A stretch of 64,000 bases of DNA from Actinoplanes missouriensis 431 (GTDB lineage: Bacteria; Actinomycetota; Actinomycetes; Mycobacteriales; Micromonosporaceae), in contig NC_017093.1 of the NCBI RefSeq assembly GCF_000284295.1, positions 2,852,001 through 2,916,000 of the forward strand, given 5' to 3'. A program made the translations under genes and the position numbers. This document shows, one piece after another, positions 51,440-59,097 of the stretch. Under the pieces are notes generated by a model. That model worked only from the letters and a program-made list of their open reading frames with translations, searched no databases and was not told the DNA's origin. Each line of letters starts with the position of its first letter. Position 1 is the stretch's first letter.

Positions 51440-52326
51440 GGCACCGGATTCCAGTACGCCGGGGGCAGGCCGACCGTATCGGTCCGGGCGGTGAACAGTC
51501 GCCCGGAGTCCGGGTGTCGCGCCAGGTCGTCGCTGGTCAGGCCGGTGGTGGCGGTGGTGATGACGAGGGTGTCGAGGGCGGGCCCGGCGAACGCGACGCT
51601 GGACGTGTGCGGGGCGTCGACGGCGACGGTGGCGAGCAGCCGGCCCTCCGGGGTGCGGCGTTCGACGCGGCCGCGGCCCCAGATGGCGATCCACAGGTTG
51701 CCGTCGGCGTCGGCGCACATGCCGTCGGGGTGACCGTCGGTGACCGTGAACGCTTCCTGGCGAGGGCCGGTGCCGCCGGTGGCCGGGTCGTAGTCGCGGA
51801 CCCACACCGTGCCGGGGACGGTGTCGATGCTGTAGAGCCGGTCACCGGCCGGGCTCCAGGCCAGGCCGTTGGAGAGGGTCAGGTCGGCGTCGAGCGTGGT
51901 CAGGCCGTCGTCGCCGAGCCGGACCAGGACCTCGGCGCCGGATTCCTCCCGCGGGTCGAGGCTGCCGACCAGGAACCGCCCGGCCGGGTCGACCGCGCCG
52001 TCGTTGAGCCGGCTGCGGCTGCCCTCGGGCAGCACCCGTGCCAGTTCGGTGCGCGTGCCGTCGAGGTCCACGCGGGTCAGGGTCGCGCGCTCGGCGACGA
52101 TCAGCTCGCCGGTGGCGGCCACGGCGACCGCGCCGGTCTCGGCGGTGAACGACCACGACCCGGTGGCGGTGATCCGCCCGGAGCCGGGGTCGAGCCGGCC
52201 CCGGTGGACGGTGTGGCCGTCGATGTCGACCCAGAGCAGCCGGTCCCGGATCGGATCCCAGACCGGTCCCTCGCCCAGCGCGAAGACGCCGGCGCCGGCG
52301 GGCCGAGCGGTGCAGGTGAGTGTCAC
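51436..52326 (-). CDS. SMP-30/gluconolactonase-family protein
   Basis: A 296-residue six-bladed propeller of the SMP-30/regucalcin/gluconolactonase family. Metal-site regions are visible in ALGEGPVWDPIRDRLLWVDIDG (Glu ligand), SRLNDGAVDPAGRFLVGSLD (Asn ligand) and LSNGLAWSPAGDRLYSIDT with VTDGHPDGMCADADGNLWIA (Asp ligand). It should hydrolyse a sugar lactone. The GTG start has GGAG upstream. It is 26 bases downstream of the AAC(3)-like gene and probably shares its transcript. Confidence 0.9.
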   Translation of the reverse strand: MTLTCTARPAGAGVFALGEGPVWDPIRDRLLWVDIDGHTVHRGRLDPGSGRITATGSWSFTAETGAVAVAATGELIVAERATLTRVDLDGTRTELARVLPEGSRSRLNDGAVDPAGRFLVGSLDPREESGAEVLVRLGDDGLTTLDADLTLSNGLAWSPAGDRLYSIDTVPGTVWVRDYDPATGGTGPRQEAFTVTDGHPDGMCADADGNLWIAIWGRGRVERRTPEGRLLATVAVDAPHTSSVAFAGPALDTLVITTATTGLTSDDLARHPDSGRLFTARTDTVGLPPAYWNPVP

Positions 52327-52352
52327 AGCAGCTCCGTAGGGTCGGCGAGGCG

Positions 52353-53201
52353 CTACCTGCTCAGCCTCGTCTCCATCCAGGCGATGGCGAAGTCGACGAC
52401 CTCCGCGGCCTCGAACAGGTGGCTCTCGGCGGCGCCGACGTTACCCGTCCGGCCGATCCCCGCGGCGAGCATGTCCCGGGCGATGGCTTCGAACGGGTCC
52501 ATCCCGGCGGGCACCACGGCCGCGTAGTCGAACGCCCCGTCCTCCGAGTCGATGTCGTGGAACCGGCGCCAGACCCGCTCACCCCGTACCAGGATGGGTT
52601 GTTCGTAATCCACGAACCGCTTGCCGGGGGCCTCGGCGAGCGCCTCGGCGTGGTGCAGCAGCGTCATGGTGTCCAGCGGGGCGCCGAGCAGCAGGACCCG
52701 GCCGCGGAGGGCGGTCAGCCGGGCGAGGGGACTGCCGGGACCGTGCGGATCGTCCCACGGGTGGTCGGCCATCAGGTCGGCTGCCGCTGCTCCCAGGGCC
52801 GCGAAACTGACATCCGGGTGACGGCTGCGGACGGCGCCGGGCCAGCGGCGCAGCGCCTCCGGGAGACGGCCGTTGTTGTGGTCGGCCTCGCTGATGGCAG
52901 GGTCGTAGGCGGGGTGCTCCGCGCGTACGGCGTCCTGCCACTCCTCGGGCCAGGTGACGAAGTCGTAGGGCGGCGCGTCGTTCCAGCCGCAGGTCACCAT
53001 GAGGGTGCCCGGTGTGCCCACGACGTCCTGGAGAGCGCCGATGATGGTGGGTGACCCGCCTGCCACGTACCCGATGGCGGACATGCGGGTGTGGAACATG
53101 ACGACGTCGCCGGTTCCGAGGCCGAGCGCGGCCAGGTCGCGGCTGATCCGGCTGCGGGTCACGGGACCGCCGGAACGCTTGAGCAACTCCATTTCGTCCA
53201 T
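52353..53201 (-). CDS. AAC(3)-family aminoglycoside N-acetyltransferase-like protein
   Basis: A 282-residue member of the antibiotic 3-N-acetyltransferase family. Features are VVMFHTRMSAIGYVAGGSPTIIGAL at the N-terminus, SRHPDVSFAALG, DDPHGPGSPLARL and LLLGAPLDTMTLLHHAEAL with the conserved His. The family transfers acetyl from CoA to the 3-amino group of 2-deoxystreptamine drugs, but many environmental members have other substrates. AGGGAAGGG precedes the ATG. It is upstream of the SMP-30 gene. Whether it confers resistance cannot be told from sequence. Confidence 0.85.
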   Translation of the reverse strand: MDEMELLKRSGGPVTRSRISRDLAALGLGTGDVVMFHTRMSAIGYVAGGSPTIIGALQDVVGTPGTLMVTCGWNDAPPYDFVTWPEEWQDAVRAEHPAYDPAISEADHNNGRLPEALRRWPGAVRSRHPDVSFAALGAAAADLMADHPWDDPHGPGSPLARLTALRGRVLLLGAPLDTMTLLHHAEALAEAPGKRFVDYEQPILVRGERVWRRFHDIDSEDGAFDYAAVVPAGMDPFEAIARDMLAAGIGRTGNVGAAESHLFEAAEVVDFAIAWMETRLSR

Positions 53202-53341
53202 GGTCGGAAACCCTTCCCTGAGCCGCGAGCCGTGAGCAACCGCATTAGGTTCGGTGCCGGGAGGTCCCGTGCCGCCGGGACCTTCGTCTCTGCCGTCCGG
53301 CGGCCCGCGAGACGATGCTGACAGCGACGGAGGGGGTCTCG

Positions 53342-53635
53342 ATGCTGTGGTTGGTTCTCATCATGCTCACTCTGATCATCGCCGGTGGCCTGCTGATGTG
53401 GACCGAGAAGGATCAGCTCGCCGGGAAGGACTCGCCGGCCGGGGGCAGCGGTGCGGAGGACGCCGGCGCGGCGGCCGTGCCGACCACGCTGGAGGGCGCC
53501 CTGGTGGTGCAGCTCCTCGGCGGAGCGATCACCCGGGCGCAGTACCAGGCGGCGCTGACCCGGCTGGCCGAACGCGACGACGATCGCGATCCGATGTCCG
53601 TGCCGGACGCCGATCCGCCGGAGGCGTGCCCCTGA
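53342..53635 (+). CDS. Small membrane protein with SHOCT-like tail
   Basis: A 97-residue protein. One N-terminal membrane segment (LWLVLIMLTLIIAGGLLMW) is followed by a charged linker and a C-terminal amphipathic segment GALVVQLLGGAITRAQYQAAL that resembles the SHOCT motif. ATG 53342 follows GGAGGGGGTCTCG; ATG 53315 is in frame but worse placed. Function unknown. Confidence 0.6.
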   Translation: MLWLVLIMLTLIIAGGLLMWTEKDQLAGKDSPAGGSGAEDAGAAAVPTTLEGALVVQLLGGAITRAQYQAALTRLAERDDDRDPMSVPDADPPEACP

Positions 53636-53664
53636 CGGCTGTCCGTCTCCCGGTCATCGGACTC

Positions 53665-53681
53665 CCGGCACGTCGTGCCGG
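53665..53681. terminator. Short hairpin between convergent genes
   Basis: CCGGCACG and CGTGCCGG form an almost continuous palindrome between the small membrane protein (+) and the FAD monooxygenase (-). It is short, so terminator function is only suggested. Confidence 0.4.
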
Positions 53682-53696
53682 CTCGTGGAAATCGAC

Positions 53697-54788
53697 CTAT
53701 CCCGCGGACTTGAGCGACCGGGCTACCTCAGCGAAGCCGTAGTCGAGCATCTCCGTCTCGTAGGCGCGGACCGCTTCCAGCAGCGCCGCTCCCTCGGTGA
53801 GCCTGCGGCACAGCAGCCCCGCGTCCCGCAGGGCCACCGCTGCGCTGGTGCCCTGGGGGATCATGGTGTGGATGGCGTCGCCCATGAGGGTCACCGGCAC
53901 GGTCGTCCAGTGCTCCAGCGGCTGGGCCGTCCGCGCGGTCGTGAAGTGCACGCTGCCCGGCTCGCCGAGCCGCACCACCGCGGACAGACTCGGATGCCAG
54001 TCCGTGACGAACTGCGCCGCAGCCTCCCGCATCGCGTGCTGATCCAAGGTGGACACGTCGGCCGGGAAGCGAGCGGCGGGCCCGCCGACGACCCACATCA
54101 CGTAATCGTCGCCGCCGAAACGGAACCGGTGCGCGGCCAGCGGCATGAACCGGCCGTCGCCGCCCGCGACCATGCAGAACCCGTCGAGTGCGGCGGCCGG
54201 CAGCAGCGCACGGACCTCGTCGGTGAGCATCGTCTTGCCGTAGAGCTCCCACGTGCCGGTCTCGATGACCCGCGCCTGCGGCAGCAGCTGCGCCCGGATC
54301 CGCGAGTGCGTGCCGTCGGCAGCCACCAGCAGGTCGCCTTCCGCGCTCGCCCCGCCCGCGAACTCGGCCCGGACCCGACCGTCCGGCAGTAACGCGAAGC
54401 GCTCGAATGCGGCCCCGTACCGCACGTCCAGCCCTGTCAGCAGGATCCGCCGGAGGGTCTGCCGGTCGACGGTCAGGTGCCGGCCACCGGGCCCGTCGGC
54501 GTCTGCCCGCTGCGGTACCAGATGCTCCTGAATGGTGCGCAGTTGCGGATCAAGCACCCGCCAGCCCGAGCCTGGCAGCCCGGACGTCGCCAGCACCTCG
54601 GCGTGCAGCTCTGGCGGCAGGCAATCGCGCATGGCCAGCTCGCCCTCCGGGGCGATGTGGATGCGGTATCCCTGGCTGAGCTGATCCGCCCGGTCCCGCT
54701 CGAACACGGTGGCGCCCACCCCCGCACGTCGCAGCCCTTGCGCGAGCAGCGGCCCGGCGAGACCTGCTCCGATGATAATGATGTCCAT
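53697..54788 (-). CDS. FAD-dependent monooxygenase
   Basis: A 363-residue group A flavoprotein monooxygenase: IIIGAGLAGPLLAQGLRRAGVGATVFERD for FAD, LLVAADGTHSRIR for the DG motif and VTLMGDAIHTMIPQGTSAAVALRDAGLL for the GD motif. It should hydroxylate an aromatic or similar compound. The ATG lacks a ribosome binding site. On the minus strand ATGACA (54823-54818), a 17-base spacer and TAGTCT (54800-54795) place transcription start at the ATG itself. It is divergent from a MarR gene whose likely operator fills the spacer between these elements. Confidence 0.87.
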   Translation of the reverse strand: MDIIIIGAGLAGPLLAQGLRRAGVGATVFERDRADQLSQGYRIHIAPEGELAMRDCLPPELHAEVLATSGLPGSGWRVLDPQLRTIQEHLVPQRADADGPGGRHLTVDRQTLRRILLTGLDVRYGAAFERFALLPDGRVRAEFAGGASAEGDLLVAADGTHSRIRAQLLPQARVIETGTWELYGKTMLTDEVRALLPAAALDGFCMVAGGDGRFMPLAAHRFRFGGDDYVMWVVGGPAARFPADVSTLDQHAMREAAAQFVTDWHPSLSAVVRLGEPGSVHFTTARTAQPLEHWTTVPVTLMGDAIHTMIPQGTSAAVALRDAGLLCRRLTEGAALLEAVRAYETEMLDYGFAEVARSLKSAG

Positions 54789-54795
54789 AAATCGA

Positions 54796-54817
54796 GACTA
54801 TCTGAACACAGATTGTC
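54796..54817. promoter_or_regulatory. MarR operator inside the monooxygenase promoter
   Basis: GACTATCTG and CAGATTGTC form nine-base arms with one mismatch around AACA. On the minus strand the site fills the 17-base spacer between the -35-like ATGACA and the -10-like TAGTCT of the monooxygenase gene. A bound dimer would exclude RNA polymerase. Confidence 0.75.
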
Positions 54818-54850
54818 TGTCATCGCCCGTCCGCGGCGTACATTGGTGCG

Positions 54851-55279
54851 GTGAATGAGAGCGCTGAGATTGGCGGCCAGCTCTACCTGGCCCACCGATA
54901 CGCCCGTGCCGCCGCCAACCGGGCCCTGCAGGTGCACGGCGTCGAGTTGCGCCACCTCGGCGTCCTGGGCGTGCTCGCGCAGGCGGGCCCGCTCAGCCAG
55001 GCGGCCCTGATCGCCCGGCTGCAGCTCGACAAGTCGTCAATGGTGTACATCGTCGACGAGCTGGAACGGCAGGGCCTCGCCGAGCGCCGCCGTAACGAGC
55101 GCGACCGCCGCAGCTACGCCGTCAGCCTCACCGAGGCCGGCCGCCAGCGCCTCGTGGCAGCCACCGCCACCACCGACGCGGCGATGGCGGAGCTGTTGGC
55201 GCCGTTCACGGCGGACGAGCGCGTGCAGCTGCACGGCCTCTTGGCCCGGTTCATCAACCACGCGGCCGACGCGTCGTAA
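54851..55279 (+). CDS. MarR-family regulator of the FAD monooxygenase
   Basis: A 142-residue MarR protein. The winged helix is LSQAALIARLQLDKSSMVYIVDELERQGLAERRRNERDRRSYAV, followed by the dimerisation helix ending LLARFINHAADAS. The GTG start has no ribosome binding site but TACATT at -12 to -7, so the message should be leaderless. It is divergent from the monooxygenase at 53697 and most likely represses it until a phenolic or similar ligand binds. Confidence 0.9.
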   Translation: MNESAEIGGQLYLAHRYARAAANRALQVHGVELRHLGVLGVLAQAGPLSQAALIARLQLDKSSMVYIVDELERQGLAERRRNERDRRSYAVSLTEAGRQRLVAATATTDAAMAELLAPFTADERVQLHGLLARFINHAADAS

Positions 55280-55324
55280 CCGGGTACGGGGATCCCGACC
55301 CCCGACCGGGCGCCCGGGCCGGGA

Positions 55325-55359
55325 TCCGGTCACCCTCGCGTGCGGCTAGGGTGACCGGA
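55325..55359. terminator. Perfect hairpin between convergent genes
   Basis: TCCGGTCACCCT and AGGGTGACCGGA pair perfectly around an 11-base loop between MarR (+) and the GH31 gene (-). Confidence 0.75.
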
Positions 55360-55367
55360 GCGGTGCG

Positions 55368-58148
55368 TCAGCCCGGCCGCTTGGCGCCCGAGCGGACGAA
55401 CACCGGCATCGTGTCCAGCGTCGTGGTGATCGTGGCGGTGGTGCCGCCGCGGTACTTCTTGCCGGTGAAGTAGTCGGTCCAGGTGCTGCCCGGCGGGAAC
55501 CACACCGTGGTCGACGCGGTCGTGCCAGGCGTGGTCACCGGCGCCACCAGCAGATCCGGTCCGTACAGGTACTGGCTGCCGGCGGTGGCGTACGCCTCCG
55601 GCTCCTGCGGGTACGCGAGGTACATCGCCCGGGTGATCGGGGTTCCGGTGCGGGTGGCCTCGACCGCCGCCGCGTACGTGTAGGGCTGGAGCTTCCTGCG
55701 CAGGTTCAGGAACTTCTTCGCCGACGCGTTCGCCGCCTCGCCGTACTGCCAGGGCAGCCGGTCGCTGTGGTTGGAGTGCAGCCGGTCGATCGGCTGGAAC
55801 GTGCCGGCCTGCACCCACCGGGCGTACAGGTCGTCGGGCAGTTTCGTGCTGCCCGGCTCGCTGCCCGGCTCCTGGAGCCCGCCGGTGTGCCCGCCGATGT
55901 CGTGGCTGATCGCGGCCAGGCCGGTGGCCGCCGACTCCGCGGGGGTGTAGCCGACGGTGAACCGCAGCGTCTCCCAGTTGGAGATGGTGTCGCCGGTGAA
56001 GTGCAGCGTCGTGCGCTTGTCGGCCCAGGGACCGGTCGGCACGGGGCCCGGGTTGCCGTAGCCGCCGGCCTGCAACGATCCGTACGCCCGGGAGAACGCG
56101 AAGCCGGTGCGTTTCGCGTACTCCTGGTTGATCAGTGTGTCCGGGGTGATGTCGGTCCGCGAGGAGCGGGCCGCGTCGCAGCACCAGTCCAGCCACCAGA
56201 AGTCGACGTCGGCGTTCATCTGGTCGTGCAGCCAGAAGTACGCCTTGAGCTGGTCGGCGTCACCGAAGTCGAAGATGTGGCAGTCGGGTCCGCCGTTGCA
56301 GCCGGTGCGCTGGAGTTTGCCCTTGGCGATCTCCTGCGCCCGCGGGAACAGCGGGTCGGAGCCGAGGATGCTGGGGTGGATGTTGAGGCCGGTGCGGATG
56401 CCCTTGCGGCGCAGCTCCCCGGCGAACGCGTTCCAGTCCGGGAACCGGGTCTTGTCGATCGACCAGCCGTTCCACTTGTCCGGGGCCTTGAAGTCGGTGT
56501 CCACCACGAGCACGTCCAGCGGCACGCCCTCTGCCTTGAACCGGGCCACGATGTCCTGGAACTCGGCGGCGGTCCGGTCGTAGTACTCGGAGTACCAGAC
56601 GCCGTACGCCCACTTCGGCAGCAGCTTGGTGGGACCGGTCAGCGTGGACAGTTCACGCAGTGCGCGGCGGTAGTCCTGGCCGTACGCGAAGACGTACCCG
56701 TCCTGGTGTGCGGCCGTGGTGTGGACCGCGGAGTCGTCGAGCAGCGACCAGCCGTCCTGGAACAGCAGACCGGCATACGTGCGGGTGCCACCGTCGACCC
56801 CGTCCAGGCCGCGCCGGTACCCACCGAGCGGCGCGTGCGGCGCCAGCAGCGGGGCGGTGCGGGCGGTGACCGCGACCGTGTCCACGTTGACGTGGCAGCC
56901 GGCCTCGGTCGGGCACCCGAGCGCCACGGTGTTCGTCCCGGCCCGCAAAGAAACCGGAACTTCCTGGGTACGCCAGAAATCCCACCCGCTCGTCGGCGCC
57001 AGGGTGGCCGTGACGGCGGGTCCGTCGTTCGCGGTCACCGACACGGTGCGGCTCTGCACCGGCTGGCTGCCGGCCTGCCCGTTGGCGTAACGCAGCTGGA
57101 CCCGGTAGTCGCCGGCGGCCGGCACCCCGGTCACGGTCAGCGCCACCCCCGCGTCGGTCCGCTCCAGGCCGGCCAGGAAACCCTCGCCGGAGTATCCGTT
57201 GTGGTCGTCGGCGGACTTCGCTCCACCGGCACGCGCGCCGGTGTCGGCCTCACAGAGCGTGCCGAACGCGCACGGCTGCGGACGCGGCGGCACGGGTACG
57301 GGGTACGCCCCGCCCGGCGGGAGCAGCGCGAGGCTGTCGATGTTCACGTTGCCGGAGTCGGCCGGCGTGCGGACCAGCGCGATCTCGTGGCGGCCGGCCG
57401 GCAGCTCCAGCGGCGCCGAAGCGAGCGCCCAGGTGCCCCAGTTCGCCGTCGGCGGCAGGGTGAGGGTGCCGGCGGCGGCGCCGTCGACCGTGACGGTCAG
57501 TGTGCGGCTCACGTTCTGGCCGTCGCCGCCGGTGCTGTTGGCGTAGCGGACGGTCAGCTGCTGGGCGCCCGCGGCAGCCGGGGTGACGGCGAAGGTGAGC
57601 GCCGAGCCGGTGCCCTCGAAACCCGCCGCGAAGCCCTGCCCGGTGTAGTCACCGTGGTTGGCGGCCACGCTCAACCCGGCGAGAGCCAGGTCCTCGGCCT
57701 CGCACAGCGCGCCGGCCGCGCACTCGGGCGTGCCCTGACCCGCCCACGGCGCTGCGGTCACGTGCTGTCGTCCGGCGGTCAGCCGTACGGTGAGATTGTC
57801 CTTGCCGAACGGCCCGGAACCGACCTGGTAGCGCAGCGTGGCAGCGCCCGTGTCGATGGTCAGCCAGCCCTTGGAGATCCGCTTCGTGAAGCGGGTGGGC
57901 CGGAATTCGTCGCGGCCGATCACGTTGTGGGTGTCCTGGTCGGCGAAGCGGCCGCCGGGGGAGTACTCGGTCCTGATCAGCGTGGGCGAGAGGATCTGGA
58001 ATCGGGCGTCACCCGTGATCACGGTCTGTGACTGGCGGATGGTGGTGGTGTGGGCGTTTGCGGGTGAGGCAGGGGTCAGCGCCAGGCTGCCCGTCACCAG
58101 GGCGAGGGAGGCCGCGACGGCGACCCTCCGTCGAACACGATCGCGCAC
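55368..58148 (-). CDS. Secreted GH31 glycosidase with two inserted carbohydrate-binding modules
   Basis: A 926-residue exported enzyme. The signal peptide (residues 1-32, ending ASPANA) is followed by the GH31 N-terminal beta-sandwich (about 45-135). Two CBM6/35-like modules, each opening with a Cys-x(n)-LCEAE/LCEAD block, come next at about 140-285 and 290-430, then the GH31 barrel. The nucleophile Asp lies in DFWWLDWCCD and the acid/base Asp in ISHDIGGH. It should cleave alpha-linked glucosides or xylosides outside the cell. GTG 58148 follows GGGGAGCGATA. Position of the modules within the catalytic fold, instead of at an end, is unusual. Confidence 0.9.
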   Translation of the reverse strand: MRDRVRRRVAVAASLALVTGSLALTPASPANAHTTTIRQSQTVITGDARFQILSPTLIRTEYSPGGRFADQDTHNVIGRDEFRPTRFTKRISKGWLTIDTGAATLRYQVGSGPFGKDNLTVRLTAGRQHVTAAPWAGQGTPECAAGALCEAEDLALAGLSVAANHGDYTGQGFAAGFEGTGSALTFAVTPAAAGAQQLTVRYANSTGGDGQNVSRTLTVTVDGAAAGTLTLPPTANWGTWALASAPLELPAGRHEIALVRTPADSGNVNIDSLALLPPGGAYPVPVPPRPQPCAFGTLCEADTGARAGGAKSADDHNGYSGEGFLAGLERTDAGVALTVTGVPAAGDYRVQLRYANGQAGSQPVQSRTVSVTANDGPAVTATLAPTSGWDFWRTQEVPVSLRAGTNTVALGCPTEAGCHVNVDTVAVTARTAPLLAPHAPLGGYRRGLDGVDGGTRTYAGLLFQDGWSLLDDSAVHTTAAHQDGYVFAYGQDYRRALRELSTLTGPTKLLPKWAYGVWYSEYYDRTAAEFQDIVARFKAEGVPLDVLVVDTDFKAPDKWNGWSIDKTRFPDWNAFAGELRRKGIRTGLNIHPSILGSDPLFPRAQEIAKGKLQRTGCNGGPDCHIFDFGDADQLKAYFWLHDQMNADVDFWWLDWCCDAARSSRTDITPDTLINQEYAKRTGFAFSRAYGSLQAGGYGNPGPVPTGPWADKRTTLHFTGDTISNWETLRFTVGYTPAESAATGLAAISHDIGGHTGGLQEPGSEPGSTKLPDDLYARWVQAGTFQPIDRLHSNHSDRLPWQYGEAANASAKKFLNLRRKLQPYTYAAAVEATRTGTPITRAMYLAYPQEPEAYATAGSQYLYGPDLLVAPVTTPGTTASTTVWFPPGSTWTDYFTGKKYRGGTTATITTTLDTMPVFVRSGAKRPG

Positions 58149-58329
58149 TATCGCTCCCCATCGGTCGCGAACGAAACCTATCGATCACCAACCTGTCATC
58201 GACGCGAAACGATTGTCAATGGATCAAACAAACCCCCTGGTTCCGGAACGACGGCAGGAGGGTGAGGCCGGGCATGCCTGCGTCAGGCGGCGGACACGAG
58301 ACGGATGCTCAGCTGCGTACCCCGATGGG

Positions 58330-59097
58330 CTAGGCGTCGGGCCGCTCGGTCTTCCGTACCACAAGGATCGCTTTTTCGGGGTTCTCGCCGACCGGGCGGT
58401 TGTCCGTGGGCTGCTGGACGGCCCTCGCCACCGGTTCGAGGCGCTGGCTGATCGTCAGGGAGTGCAGAGCCTCCTGATGCCGGCCGAGACGGCTCAGGGC
58501 GAGAGCCCGGTGCTGGTAGTAGAGCGGATGATCCCAGCCGCCGTCGAGGCCGGTGTCGAGCGCCTCCAGTCCTTCGGCGAAGCGCCCGATCTGCACCAGG
58601 CTCAAACCCTTGTTCAGGTACGCCCTGAGCAGCTCGGTGCGATCGCCGTACACATCCGTGGCAGGAATCGCGATCGCCTCGTCGAAAAGCGCCAGAGCGC
58701 TGTCGTCCCGCCCCAGCTGGAACAGCAGCTGTGCCGCGTTCACATAGGCGCCGCGCGCCGACGGGTCCGCGATGATCGCCTGCCGGTAGGCGGCGAGGGC
58801 CTCCGCCGGCCGTCCCGCGTCGGCGTGGATCTCACCGAGCAGCCGATGCGCGGCGGAGTGTCGCGGGGAGAGGCGGACAGCGTGGTCGAGCGCCGTGACG
58901 GCGGTCGGGTTCTGCCCCAGCGCGCGGAGGCTGAGACCGATCCGGTAGAACGTCTCGGCGTGGCCGGGCTGCAGGCGGGTGACCTCCAGGAACGCAGCGA
59001 TCGCATCCTCGTTGCGGCCCGCTGCGGCCAGGCGTGTGCCGGTCTCGAACGCGTCCGCCGCCCGCGGGTCGCCGGGACCGTCCGGGCTGCTCGTCAT
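58330..59097 (-). CDS. Tetratricopeptide-repeat protein
   Basis: A 255-residue soluble protein made of about five to six TPR units, for example AETFYRIGLSLRALGQNPTAVTALDHAVRLSP and AAHRLLGEIHADAGRPAEALAAYRQAIIADP, followed by a charged tail. The open frame extends far upstream within the kinase gene, but ATG 59097 overlaps the kinase stop by four bases (ATGA) and gives a sensible N-terminus. It is translationally coupled to the Ser/Thr kinase-WD40 protein and likely acts as its adaptor or substrate. A DnaJ-like or peptidase domain is absent. Confidence 0.85.
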   Translation of the reverse strand: MTSSPDGPGDPRAADAFETGTRLAAAGRNEDAIAAFLEVTRLQPGHAETFYRIGLSLRALGQNPTAVTALDHAVRLSPRHSAAHRLLGEIHADAGRPAEALAAYRQAIIADPSARGAYVNAAQLLFQLGRDDSALALFDEAIAIPATDVYGDRTELLRAYLNKGLSLVQIGRFAEGLEALDTGLDGGWDHPLYYQHRALALSRLGRHQEALHSLTISQRLEPVARAVQQPTDNRPVGENPEKAILVVRKTERPDA

